From: Tardiphaga sp.
Lineage (GTDB): Bacteria > Pseudomonadota > Alphaproteobacteria > Rhizobiales > Xanthobacteraceae
Assembly (NCBI RefSeq): GCF_028290785.1
Contig: NZ_JAQGJD010000233.1
Span: 1 to 32,335, forward strand
Length of the DNA stretch: 32,335 nucleotides
Reading direction: 5' to 3'
Part shown: piece by piece, positions 19,767-27,612 of the stretch
How positions within the stretch are numbered: the first letter of the stretch is position 1
Layout: the number at the start of each line of letters is the position of its first letter
Notes under the pieces: generated by a model
Databases searched by the model: none
The model's input: the letters and a program-made list of their open reading frames with translations, nothing else
Told to the model about the DNA's origin: nothing
Program-made: the position numbers and the translations under genes

Positions 19767-20609
19767 ATGCCCATCATGACGCCTGAACCCGCGCCCACCG
19801 TCGCGCAATTGCTGGCCTTTTATCTTGAGGCCGGGGTGGATTGCGCCCTGATGGACGAGCCGGTCAACCGGCTGTCCGACCCCGATCCGGCCCCCGCCAG
19901 GGAGCCGGCCGAGGCGCCGCAGCGCGCGCTGCCGGCCTCGATGCAGCCGGCGACGCCGCCGCGGCCCCCTGCCAAGATCGAGGTGCTGCCGGAAGTCGCC
20001 ATTGCCGCCGCCCGCGAGGCCGCGCGCACCGCGCCGACGCTGGAAGCGCTGCGCACGCTGCTGGAGACCTTCGAGGGTTGCGCGCTGAAGAACACCGCCA
20101 CGCGGCTGGTGTTTTCCGACGGCAATCCGGCGGCGAAAATCATGTTCGTCGGCGAGGCGCCGGGCCGCGACGAGGACATCGAGGGCCTGCCGTTCGTGGG
20201 TCGCTCCGGCAAGCTGCTCGACTTGATGATGAAGGCGATCGGACTGGATCGCAGCCAGGTCTACATCGCCAATGTGATTCCGTGGCGGCCGCCGGGCAAC
20301 CGCACGCCGACCCCGCAGGAGACGCAGATCTGCCTGCCGTTCATCCAGCGCCAGATCGAGCTGGTCAATCCGGACATCCTGGTGACGCTGGGCAATCCCT
20401 CGACCCAGACGCTGCTGCAGACCAAGGACGGCATCATGAAGTCGCGTGGCCGCTGGGTCGATTACGACACCGGCACGCGAAACATCCGCGCCATCGCCAG
20501 CTTCCACCCGGCCTACCTGCTGCGCTCACCCGGCTACAAGCGCATGGCCTGGGTGGATATGCGGTCGATCGCCAAGGCGATGGCGGCGTTGGCGGAGCGG
20601 GCGGTCTGA
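19767..20609 (+). CDS. Uracil-DNA glycosylase, family 4-like
   Basis: Removes uracil from DNA to start base-excision repair. The 280 residues consist of a Pro/Ala-rich leader (1-95) and a catalytic domain with GEAPGRDEDIEGLPFVGRSG (129-148), NVIPWRPPGNRTPTPQE (169-185) and HPAYLLRSP (247-255). These are the active-site motifs of type 4/5 bacterial glycosylases. Only three cysteines are present (26, 105, 189), so the four-Cys 4Fe-4S site of thermophile type 4 enzymes is not complete; the first CxxC is reduced to C105-ALK. ATG 19767 is used; ATG 19776 is also possible. Confidence 0.92.
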   Translation: MPIMTPEPAPTVAQLLAFYLEAGVDCALMDEPVNRLSDPDPAPAREPAEAPQRALPASMQPATPPRPPAKIEVLPEVAIAAAREAARTAPTLEALRTLLETFEGCALKNTATRLVFSDGNPAAKIMFVGEAPGRDEDIEGLPFVGRSGKLLDLMMKAIGLDRSQVYIANVIPWRPPGNRTPTPQETQICLPFIQRQIELVNPDILVTLGNPSTQTLLQTKDGIMKSRGRWVDYDTGTRNIRAIASFHPAYLLRSPGYKRMAWVDMRSIAKAMAALAERAV

Positions 20610-20629
20610 CACTTGCGCCGGCCCCTCAG

Positions 20630-20727
20630 CCGTCATTGCGAGGAGCGAAGCGACGCGGCAATCCAGAAGGCCGCAAGCGAAGAAAGAGCTGGATTGCTTC
20701 GTCGCAAGGGCTCCTCGCAATGACGGG
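20630..20727. repeat. Family C inverted-repeat element, copy 2
   Basis: CCGTCATTGCGAGGAGCGAA and GGGCTCCTCGCAATGACGG ends with GGCAATCCAG and CTGGATTGC inside, same orientation as copy 1 (11081-11178). It begins about 20 bp after the stop of the uracil-DNA glycosylase gene and lies before the convergent glycosyltransferase gene, so it probably works as a bidirectional terminator. Confidence 0.88.
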
Positions 20728-20750
20728 GATAGAGTGGTGCGAATGAGCTA

Positions 20751-22256
20751 TCACGCCTTCGGGCGCACGATGGCCCAGCCGATCCGCAACAGCGGCTGAC
20801 GGCCGTTGACCGGGCGTTCGAAGGCGCGCGGCACTTCCGGCACCAGGCTGGGAAACCGCTTCGCGATATCCTCCGGCGGCGTGCCAACGGTGTCGGCCGT
20901 GCGCCACACCACGACGCCGCCGGTCTCGGCGAATTTTTCCGGCGTGATCCACGGCGTCCGCGCAGCCGTGCCATCGAGCAGCACGTGCGGGCGCGAGGCG
21001 CTCATGCCGATCAACGTCGCGAGCTGGGCGTCGCCGGCCACCGCCTGCAGCTTGTGGCCGGTGCGGCGCTCGAAACTGTCGCCGAAGAAGCGGCCGATCT
21101 CGCGCGCCGGCAGCGCGGTCGGGTCTTCGCCGCCCCCGGTCCAGGGCAGGATCAGCAGGCTGGCAAAGGCCGCGATGGCGGGCGCGGCGAGGGCGAAGGC
21201 CCAGACCTTGCGCAGCACGCGCTGGCGCCGCAGCTGCACCAGATCGCCGGTCGCCACCACCACCGCCAGCCCCGTCATCACCAGCGCGATACCGGCGCCG
21301 CCGACTACGCGGTCTTGGCCATACAGCGCGGCGAACAGGCTGCCGAGCAGGCCGGGCGCCAGCGCAAAGAAATACACGTAATGCCGCGCCAGCGAATCGA
21401 CCGGCGGCCGGAACACGATCGGCGCGTCCTCCTGCTGACGTACCAGACGGCCCCAGTTCATCACGGTCAGCACGATAACGCCGGCCATCGCCGCCAGCAG
21501 CCAGGCCAGCAGCACGCCCCATTGCTGCGCCTTGCCGGCGATATCGTCGAGCGCCGGCGGCGGCGGCAGCACGGGGACGTCGGCGCGGATCAGCCAGATC
21601 AGATAGGGCAGCACCAAAACCCCGATGACCAGCAGCGCGAACAGCGGATCGAACGACGCCAGGTTGCGGCGGCCCCGTCGTGTGGCGAGCCCGAAAGCGA
21701 CCGGCAGCAGCAACAGCCACATCGCGGCCGAGGTGGTGAGCAGCAGCAACCCGGCCTCGATCGACAGTGCGAACCAGGCGTTGCGGCGGCCCTCCCCGAT
21801 CGCCAGCCAGGCGTGCAGCAGCAGCATCGCCCATAGCGGCCGCGCCAGCACCAGCGGGCCGAACTCGACGCCCGGCGAGCTGAACGCGGTGACGGTCATG
21901 GTCAGCAGCACCGCGATCACCGCCTGCGGGCCGCCGACGATGGTGCGCGCCAGATAGAACAGCGCCCGGAAGGTGGCGAGGAAGCACAATTGCGCCAGCA
22001 CATAGACGCCGAAGACGTGGTTGCCGGCGGCGCGGAAGGCAATGTCGGCGAGCCAGAACGCGAGCGGCGGCCCGAGATCGGTACCGACCTGGTATTCCCG
22101 GCCATAGGCCAACACGGTGGCGAGGTCGCCGGGCGGGCCGCGATACAGCAGCATCGGCACCGCCAGCCACAGCGCGGCCTGGCACAGCACGACGACCCAG
22201 AAGATCAGCCGCGGCCGGGCGCGGATCAGTTCGACGATCAAGGAGGTGAAGCGCAT
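20751..22256 (-). CDS. GT39-like multi-pass membrane glycosyltransferase
   Basis: 501 residues with about 10 to 12 hydrophobic segments. The first extracytoplasmic loop (DLATVLAYGREYQVGTDLGPPLAFWLADIAF) resembles the acidic, substrate-binding loop of the GT39/PMT and ArnT-type family, which move a sugar from a polyprenyl-phosphate carrier onto lipid or protein on the periplasmic side. The C-terminal 130 residues form a soluble domain. Acceptor and sugar cannot be predicted. ATG 22256 is used; no strong Shine-Dalgarno sequence was found. rnhB ends 78 bp upstream, same strand, so the two may share a transcript. Confidence 0.82.
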   Translation of the reverse strand: MRFTSLIVELIRARPRLIFWVVVLCQAALWLAVPMLLYRGPPGDLATVLAYGREYQVGTDLGPPLAFWLADIAFRAAGNHVFGVYVLAQLCFLATFRALFYLARTIVGGPQAVIAVLLTMTVTAFSSPGVEFGPLVLARPLWAMLLLHAWLAIGEGRRNAWFALSIEAGLLLLTTSAAMWLLLLPVAFGLATRRGRRNLASFDPLFALLVIGVLVLPYLIWLIRADVPVLPPPPALDDIAGKAQQWGVLLAWLLAAMAGVIVLTVMNWGRLVRQQEDAPIVFRPPVDSLARHYVYFFALAPGLLGSLFAALYGQDRVVGGAGIALVMTGLAVVVATGDLVQLRRQRVLRKVWAFALAAPAIAAFASLLILPWTGGGEDPTALPAREIGRFFGDSFERRTGHKLQAVAGDAQLATLIGMSASRPHVLLDGTAARTPWITPEKFAETGGVVVWRTADTVGTPPEDIAKRFPSLVPEVPRAFERPVNGRQPLLRIGWAIVRPKA

Positions 22257-22333
22257 GCAGCGGGAGCCAACCAGCGTGAGTTCAAGCTGCCGGTGATAGA
22301 GCCCGCGGCCAAGCGAGGCAACCGCAGCCCGGT

Positions 22334-23062
22334 TCAGGCCGAGATTTGCAGAACGATCTCGGCTTCGGCAGGCAGGCGCGCGTCGAGCGCCAAGCCCTCG
22401 TGCCGGGCGCGAGCGGCGGCCACCGGCGCGAACAGCCGGCGATGGTGGATGCTGGGGCCGAGCGCGTGCAGCGCGGCCAGATGCTGCGGCACGCCGTAGC
22501 CCTTGTGGACCTCGAAACCGTAACCGGGGCAATCCTCGGCCAGCCGGCACATCAGCCGGTCGCGCGACACTTTGGCGATGATCGAGGCCGCGGCGATCGA
22601 CAGCACCAGGCCATCGCCGCCGATCACCGGTTCGCAGCCGCAGCCGATGTCGATCTTGTCGCGGCCATCGACGAAGACATGCTTTGGCGCTTCCGGCAGC
22701 GCATGCACCGCACGCGCCAGCGCCCACAGCGACGCACGCAAAATATTGTCGCGGTCGATCCGGCCCGGCGAGGCATAGGCCACCGCGAACGACGCCGTGG
22801 CGCAGATTTCCTCGAACAGTTCCTCGCGCTTCTCGGCGGTCAGTCGCTTGGAATCGTCGAGGCCTTTGGGGATGCGCCTGGGATCGAGGATCACCGCCGC
22901 GGCGACCACCGGCCCGGCCAGCGGCCCGCGCCCGGCCTCGTCGCAGCCGGCCACCGGCCAGACGCCGCTCTTCAGCAGCGCCCGCTCGCGCTTGAAGCTC
23001 GGCGGCTTCACGGCAACGGCCGCGCGCGACTTCGGCTGGTCTTTGGCGGGAACGCGAATCAT
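22334..23062 (-). CDS. rnhB: Ribonuclease HII
   Basis: 242 residues. RNase HII cuts RNA in RNA-DNA hybrids and removes single ribonucleotides from DNA. The catalytic motif [19 protein letters not shown] is at 39-57 (Asp41, Glu42), [14 protein letters not shown] follows, and [11 protein letters not shown] and [13 protein letters not shown] complete the family pattern. The first 35 residues are a basic extension ([20 protein letters not shown]) common in this group. In many alphaproteobacteria rnhB lies next to ccrM; here five other genes plus a DUF559 cassette separate them (22334 to 28810). Confidence 0.96.
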   Translation of the reverse strand: MIRVPAKDQPKSRAAVAVKPPSFKRERALLKSGVWPVAGCDEAGRGPLAGPVVAAAVILDPRRIPKGLDDSKRLTAEKREELFEEICATASFAVAYASPGRIDRDNILRASLWALARAVHALPEAPKHVFVDGRDKIDIGCGCEPVIGGDGLVLSIAAASIIAKVSRDRLMCRLAEDCPGYGFEVHKGYGVPQHLAALHALGPSIHHRRLFAPVAAARARHEGLALDARLPAEAEIVLQISA

Positions 23063-23159
23063 GCCGGGATCGTGCTGTCGCCGGGCGGCCGGCGCAACCG
23101 GGAACTCGAGCTTTGCCCGTTATTCAGAGGAGCTAGGAGATGGCACGGCCTTTCAACAT

Positions 23160-23274
23160 GTCGTCTCCGCGAAGGCGGGGACCCCATACACTCCGAACAC
23201 GTTTTCAGGCAGGTCGACTGCCAACGCGTCGCGAGGCGACGGTGGCTATGGGTCCCCGCCTGCGCGGGGACGAC
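23160..23274. repeat. 115-bp inverted-repeat element, family A copy 2
   Basis: The arms (23160-23191 with TCGTCTCCGCGAAGGCGGGG; 23246-23274 with GGGTCCCCGCCTGCGCGGGG) match those of the element at 1405-1518. Total length differs by only 1 bp, and both are followed by a GAGAGAT stretch about 10 bp past the end. The remainder of the 23063-23414 gap holds no supported gene. Confidence 0.85.
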
Positions 23275-23414
23275 TCGTGGAGAGATTGGCGAACGTCAGA
23301 ACCGTCGGGCGAGGGAAGCCAGCGTGGCTCACTGGCTCCCCTCCACCCGCCTGCGCTGCTCAGGCACCCTCGAAAGCGTAAGAGGGGCCAAGTCCTGGCA
23401 GCGAAACTCTTTTC

Positions 23415-23804
23415 TTATCCCTCCCCCGCACTTGCGTGGGGAGGGTGGCCGGCCGTCAGGCCGGTCGGGTGGGGGTGCAACGCGCTCAGAACCACCTGCA
23501 TTACCCCTTCCAGATTTTGGTCCACCTCGAAATTCCAGAACCGCAAGACGCGAAATGCCTCACCGCGCAGAAACGCGTCACGCCTGGCATCCCGTCGCGC
23601 GCCGTCTTCCATGCCGTGCTGTCCACCATCGACCTCGATGACGAGGCGATCGCGAAACGAAGCGAAATCGACAATGTAGTTGCGGATCGGCGCTTGACGA
23701 CGGAAGTGATATCCCAGCGGCTTCAATTCGCGCAGCTTGACCCATAGCTTCACCTCCTGCGGCGTCAGTTGTTTTCGGAGCGCACGCGCATTCTGGTTTG
23801 CCAC
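23415..23804 (-). CDS. DUF559 endonuclease-domain protein (cassette 2)
   Basis: A 129-residue protein from GTG 23804. The DUF559 domain fills residues about 8-110: [39 protein letters not shown] and FRVLRFWNFEV, the same motifs as cassette 1. The start is 5 bp inside the right inverted repeat, whose GGGTGGGGGGAT end gives the ribosome binding site. The last 20 or so residues (HPHPTGLTAGHPPHASAGEG) are encoded by the left repeat. It lies on the same strand as the radical SAM gene upstream, 87 bp from its stop. Role unknown; a stand-alone Vsr-like nuclease or a mobility function are both possible. Confidence 0.85.
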   Translation of the reverse strand: MANQNARALRKQLTPQEVKLWVKLRELKPLGYHFRRQAPIRNYIVDFASFRDRLVIEVDGGQHGMEDGARRDARRDAFLRGEAFRVLRFWNFEVDQNLEGVMQVVLSALHPHPTGLTAGHPPHASAGEG

Positions 23805-23872
23805 GCCATCCCCCCACCCGACCGGCCTTCGGCCGGCCACCCTCCCCACCGCGAAGACGCGGGGGGAGGGAT
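23417..23872 (-). mobile_element. Putative DUF559 cassette 2 with about 60-bp inverted repeats
   Basis: 23417-23475 and 23810-23872 are inverse copies. Each has an outer hairpin (CCCTCCCC...GGGGAGGG), then a GGCCGGCC/GGCCGG second hairpin, then the inner TCGGGTGGGGG tail. The two arms differ mainly in the outer loop (CGCACTTGCG against CCGCGTCTTCGCGG), with the stem kept in both. They enclose just the DUF559 gene. Overall size is 456 bp, against 457 bp for cassette 1. No target-site duplication was seen by eye. Confidence 0.7.
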
Positions 23873-23891
23873 TCCGAGATCCTTTAAACTC

Positions 23892-25055
23892 CTAAAACAA
23901 ACTCAACTGCTGCCCGGCTTGGGTCAGGCGCACGAAATGATCCGTGGTCAGCTTGGAGCGGCGCTTGTTGAGGCCGAGCTTGGCGCAGGCGATTTCGAAC
24001 CTTCGGCCGATCATCCAGGCCATCGGGCCGGTGCCCTTCATCCGGGTGCCCCATTGCGAGTCGTAGTCGCGGCCGCCGCGCATGTCGCGGATCAGCGTGA
24101 ACACGTGGCGATAGCGATCCGGATAGTTCGCCATCAGCCACTCGCGGAACAGGTCGCGGACTTCCAGCGGCAGCCGCAGCAGCACGTAGCTGGCTTCCTT
24201 GACGCCGGCATGTGCCGCGGCGTCCAAAATGCGCTCGATCTCGGAATCGTTCAGCGCGGGGATGACCGGCGCCACCATCACCGTGGTCGGAATGCCGGCC
24301 TCGGATAGCTGCCGAAGCGCTTCCAGCCGCTTTGCCGGCGACGAGGCGCGCGGCTCCATGGTGCGGGCCAGTTTCGGATCCAGCGAGGTCACCGAGATCG
24401 CGACCTTGGCGAGGTTGCGCTTGGCCATCCGTGCCAGAATATCGATATCGCGCGTCACCAGCGCCGACTTGGTGACGATGCCGACCGGGTGGTTGGCGCG
24501 CTCCAGCACTTCGAGAATGCCGCGCATCACCTTCCGCTCGCGCTCGATCGGCTGGTACGGGTCGGTGTTGGTGCCGATCGCGATCATCTTCGGCTCGTAA
24601 TCCGGCGCCGCCAGTTCCTTCTCCAGCAGCCCCGGCGCGTCCGGTTTGACGAACAGCTTGGATTCGAAATCGAGGCCCGGCGACAGGCCGAGAAAGGCGT
24701 GGGTCGGCCGCGCAAAGCAGTACACGCAGCCATGCTCGCAGCCGCGATACGGATTGATGGAGCGATCGAAGCCAATATCCGGCGACTCGTTGCGGGTGAT
24801 CACCTTTCGCGCGGTGTCCACCGCGACGGTGGTCTTGAACGCCGGTAGATCGTCGAGGCTCTGCCAGCCGTCGTCGAACGCGACACGAGCTTCGGCCTCG
24901 AACCGGCCCGACTCGTTGGACTGGGCGCCGCGGCCACGCCGCCGCTGCTTCTCGATCGCCACCGCGATCTCGGGAAAAGGCGAAGGCACACCCGCCGGAT
25001 CGGAGGGCGCCGAGACCGGCGGGTGCTTGAGGGCGACAGCGATATGGCGACTCAT
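23892..25055 (-). CDS. PA0069-family radical SAM protein (spore-photolyase-like)
   Basis: 387 residues. The 4Fe-4S/SAM motif CX3CX2C is present as GCEHGCVYCF (Cys106, 110, 113), preceded by DIGFDRSINPYRGCEHG and followed by IGTNTDPYQPIE, TKSALVTRDID and PVIPALNDSEIE, the set found in the Rv2578c/PA0069 group. These proteins resemble spore photoproduct lyase but their reaction has not been settled. The N-terminal 55 residues are Pro- and Arg-rich. ATG 25055 is used; the longer frame upstream has no support. The 185-bp gap to the divergent GT2 gene shows no repeat. Confidence 0.9.
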   Translation of the reverse strand: MSRHIAVALKHPPVSAPSDPAGVPSPFPEIAVAIEKQRRRGRGAQSNESGRFEAEARVAFDDGWQSLDDLPAFKTTVAVDTARKVITRNESPDIGFDRSINPYRGCEHGCVYCFARPTHAFLGLSPGLDFESKLFVKPDAPGLLEKELAAPDYEPKMIAIGTNTDPYQPIERERKVMRGILEVLERANHPVGIVTKSALVTRDIDILARMAKRNLAKVAISVTSLDPKLARTMEPRASSPAKRLEALRQLSEAGIPTTVMVAPVIPALNDSEIERILDAAAHAGVKEASYVLLRLPLEVRDLFREWLMANYPDRYRHVFTLIRDMRGGRDYDSQWGTRMKGTGPMAWMIGRRFEIACAKLGLNKRRSKLTTDHFVRLTQAGQQLSLF

Positions 25056-25240
25056 GCCATCAAGATAGCGGCACCAAGGAACAAAGCAAGAACATAAATT
25101 GATTGGCGCCCGGCAAGCACGCTGTGCAATCTCCGCCAGACGGCGACAATCCGGACGTGCCGCGAAAGTCGTACTGATCTGGCGCAGGCAACGTGGTACC
25201 TCCGCCGCACCTGGCAATCACAAGGTATCATAAGTCGCGC

Positions 25241-25807
25241 ATGCTGAGTGTGATCATCCCCACCGATGGTGTCGAACAGCCCGCCGTGGCCACGCTCGCG
25301 GCGCTGATCCCGGGCGCGGCGGCCGGCGTGATCAAGGAAGTGCTGCTGGTCGATCGCGCCGGGACCGGGGTGATCGAGCACGTCGCCGACGTCGCCGGCT
25401 GCGGCTTCTTGTCATTCCAGGGCACCCGCGCGGCAGCGATGGCCGCCGGTGCCCGGCAGGCGCGTTCGCCGTGGCTGATGTTCCTGCATGCCGGCGCGGT
25501 GCTCGATGCCGGCTGGATCGAGGAAACCACCCAGTTCATCCAGCGCGTCTCTTCCAGCGACCGGCCGCGCGCGGGAATCTTCCGCTACGCCCGCTCGCCC
25601 TATAGCGACGCCAGTCTCGCCGACGGCCTGAAATTTCTGGCGCGGCTGATCGCCGGGCCGTCCTCCGACCAGGGCCTGCTGATCGCGCGGGATCACTACG
25701 AGCGGCTCGGCGGCTACGCGGACGCGCGCCGCTCCGAAGCCCGGCTGCTGCGCCAGCTCGGCCGCTCCTCGCGCACCCTGCTGCGCAGTCGGATCATCGT
25801 CGCCTGA
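25241..25807 (+). CDS. Small GT2-like glycosyltransferase
   Basis: 188 residues starting MLSVIIPTDGVEQPAVATLAAL, the usual N-terminus of family 2 glycosyltransferases (nucleotide-binding beta-strand). KEVLLVDRAG, ARQARSPWLMFLHAGAVLDAGWIEE (where a DxD-type motif is expected, here HAGAVLD) and DQGLLIARDHYERLGGY also fit. It is shorter than most members and lacks a clear DxD, so activity is uncertain. ATG 25241 is preferred over the longer frame because the fold begins there. MarR-GNAT follows 57 bp after its stop, same strand. Confidence 0.78.
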   Translation: MLSVIIPTDGVEQPAVATLAALIPGAAAGVIKEVLLVDRAGTGVIEHVADVAGCGFLSFQGTRAAAMAAGARQARSPWLMFLHAGAVLDAGWIEETTQFIQRVSSSDRPRAGIFRYARSPYSDASLADGLKFLARLIAGPSSDQGLLIARDHYERLGGYADARRSEARLLRQLGRSSRTLLRSRIIVA

Positions 25808-25814
25808 GAAACAA

Positions 25815-25850
25815 GTTGCCAAAGGCAAGCATTTGATTGACAGTGGCAAC
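25815..25850 (+). promoter_or_regulatory. Candidate MarR operator
   Basis: TTGCC-AAA-GGCAA (25816-25828) is a perfect 5-3-5 palindrome. GTTGCCA (25815-25821) is also inverted as TGGCAAC at 25844-25850, 29 bp centre to centre. The cluster is just upstream of the MarR-GNAT start (25865), where MarR-type repressors usually bind their own promoter. Confidence 0.6.
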
Positions 25851-25864
25851 TATTGAGGTTGACC

Positions 25865-26809
25865 ATGACCATCGACGTTGCCCCGCCCCCGATGCCAAAG
25901 AACGCCATCGCCGCCGTCCGGGCGTTCAACCGGTTTTACACCCGCAAGCTTGGCGTGCTCGAGCCAAACCTGCTCGACAGCCCCTACTCGCTGACCGAAG
26001 CCCGGGTGCTGTACGAACTCGCGCACCGCGACGATCTGTCGGCAAAAGCGATCGCCACCGACCTCGGCCTCAATCCCGGCTACCTCAGCCGCATCGTGCA
26101 GAATTTCCACGACAAGGGGCTGATCACCCGCACGGTCTCGAAGGAGGATCGCCGGCAATACCGGCTCGGCCTGACCGCCAAGGGCCGCCTCGCCTTCGGC
26201 CGGCTCAACCGCAGCTCGCACGACAACGTCGCCGCGCTGCTGGCCGAACTGCCGTTCGCCGACCACACGCGCGTGGTGCAGGCGATGGCGACGATCCGGC
26301 GCCTGCTCGATCCCGCGGAAAGCCGGCCGCGCGTGGTGACGCTGCGGCAACATCGGCCGGGCGACATCGGCTGGGTGATCGCGCGGCACGGCGCGGTCTA
26401 CGCCGAGGAATATGGCTGGGACAGCAGCTTCGAGGCGCTGGTCGCCGAGATCGCCGCCAAATTCATTCGCAACTACGATGCCGCGCGAGAGTGCTGCCTG
26501 ATCGCGGAAACCGACGGCGCGCCGGCCGGCTCGATCTTTCTGGTCAAGGCGTCCGATGACGTTGCCCAGATCCGGATGCTGGTGGTGGAGCGCCACGCCC
26601 GCGGACTCGGCGTCGGCCGCGCGCTGGTCGAGCAAGCCATCCGCTTTGCTCGGCAGGTCGGCTACCGCTCGATCACGCTATCGACCCACAGCATTCTCGT
26701 CGCCGCGCGCGGCATCTACCAGCGCGCCGGATTCGAGCTGGTGGCCAGCGAGCCGCACCACAGTTTTGGCGCGGATCTGGTGGCGGAGACCTGGGAGATG
26801 AAGCTGTAG
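25865..26809 (+). CDS. MarR-type regulator fused to a GNAT acetyltransferase
   Basis: 314 residues. The N-terminal half (about 10-145) is a winged-helix MarR domain: RKLGVLEPNLLDSPYSLTEARVLYEL, DLSAKAIATDLGLNPGYLSRIV (recognition helix) and SKEDRRQYRLGLTAKG (wing). The C-terminal half (about 155-314) is a GNAT N-acetyltransferase with the acetyl-CoA loop ERHARGLGVGRALVEQAIRFA and the end YQRAGFELVASEPHHSFGADL. This MarR-GNAT fusion is common in alphaproteobacteria; the acetylated target is not known. ATG 25865 has GAGG 6 nt upstream; the TTG-starting longer frame is less likely. The gene is probably self-regulated through the operator just upstream. Its TAG stop lies in the first bases of the palindrome at 26806. 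Confidence 0.93.
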   Translation: MTIDVAPPPMPKNAIAAVRAFNRFYTRKLGVLEPNLLDSPYSLTEARVLYELAHRDDLSAKAIATDLGLNPGYLSRIVQNFHDKGLITRTVSKEDRRQYRLGLTAKGRLAFGRLNRSSHDNVAALLAELPFADHTRVVQAMATIRRLLDPAESRPRVVTLRQHRPGDIGWVIARHGAVYAEEYGWDSSFEALVAEIAAKFIRNYDAARECCLIAETDGAPAGSIFLVKASDDVAQIRMLVVERHARGLGVGRALVEQAIRFARQVGYRSITLSTHSILVAARGIYQRAGFELVASEPHHSFGADLVAETWEMKL

Positions 26810-26880
26810 GGTGGGTTGAGCCCTTCGCGAAACCCACCGGCAGAGGGTGGTGGGTTTCGCAACGGCTCAACCCACCCTAC
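26806..26880. repeat. Family F palindrome, copy 2
   Basis: GTAGGGTGGGTTGAGCCC and GGCTCAACCCACCCTAC are inverse arms. The centre (CGGCAGAGGG) is the reverse complement of that in copy 1. It overlaps the stop codon of the MarR-GNAT gene and reaches within 9 bp of the moaB stop, so it is a likely shared terminator for two convergent genes. Confidence 0.88.
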
Positions 26881-26888
26881 GACCTCAG

Positions 26889-27440
26889 CTACTTCGCCTT
26901 GCCGCGCCGCAGATGCTCATCGAGCCGCGGCATGATTTCCACGAAATTGCACGGCTTCGTGCGGTAATCGAGTTGCGCCGCGAGAATGCCGTCCCAGCCG
27001 TCGCGGCAGGCGCCGGGCGAGCCCGGCAGGCAGAAGATGAACGTCGCGCGGGCGGTGCCCGCGGTGGCGCGGCTCTGGATCGTCGAGGTGCCGATCTTGG
27101 CGTGGCTGAGCATGTGGAAGGCGATCGAAAAGCCGTCCATGCGCTTCTCGAACAACGGCTCGATCGCTTCCGGCGTAACGTCGCGGCCGGTGAAGCCGGT
27201 GCCGCCGGTGGTGATGATCGCATCGATGCCGGGGTCGGCGATCCACTTTCGGACGATGACGCGAATCGCTTCCACGTCGTCGGTGACAATGTCGCGCGCG
27301 GCGAGGTGGTGGCCGGCCGCGGTGAGCCTGTCGGCGAGCGTGGTGCCGGACTTGTCGTCGGCCAGCACGCGGGTGTCGGACACGGTGAGCACCGCGATGT
27401 TCAGCGGCACGAAGGCTTTGGTGTCGTCAGTGGATGACAT
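26889..27440 (-). CDS. moaB: Molybdopterin adenylyltransferase-type MoaB
   Basis: 183 residues, a MoaB/MogA-type protein in molybdenum-cofactor synthesis that adenylylates molybdopterin before metal insertion. The fold motif NIAVLTVSDTR at the N-terminus, DAIITTGGTGFTGRDVTPEA (active-site loop) and the LPGSPGACRDGWDGIL segment are all present. ATG 27440 is preferred over ATG 27458 because GAGAG is about 8 nt upstream and the family begins there. It is convergent with the MarR-GNAT gene and downstream of a family C repeat. Confidence 0.93.
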   Translation of the reverse strand: MSSTDDTKAFVPLNIAVLTVSDTRVLADDKSGTTLADRLTAAGHHLAARDIVTDDVEAIRVIVRKWIADPGIDAIITTGGTGFTGRDVTPEAIEPLFEKRMDGFSIAFHMLSHAKIGTSTIQSRATAGTARATFIFCLPGSPGACRDGWDGILAAQLDYRTKPCNFVEIMPRLDEHLRRGKAK

Positions 27441-27489
27441 GGTGGCTCTCTCGTTCACGCCGAACTCTTGTGTGCCGGACGCACTGCGC

Positions 27490-27598
27490 CCCCTCAGCCG
27501 TCATTGCGAGGAGCTTTTGCGACGAAGCAATCCAGTCTGCTTTCGCTTAGGCTCTGGATTGCCGCGTCGCTGCGCTCCTCGCAATGACGGCTGAGGGG
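27490..27598. repeat. Family C inverted-repeat element, copy 3 (inverted orientation)
   Basis: Outer CCCCTCAGCCGTCATTGCGA and its inverse end; the inner arms are GCGACGAAGCAATCCAG on the left and CTGGATTGCCGCGTCGC on the right. In copies 1 and 2 these inner arms are the other way round, so this copy is inserted in the opposite orientation. It lies between the zinc peptidase and moaB genes. Confidence 0.88.
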
Positions 27599-27612
27599 TC
27601 CGCGCTCTAACG

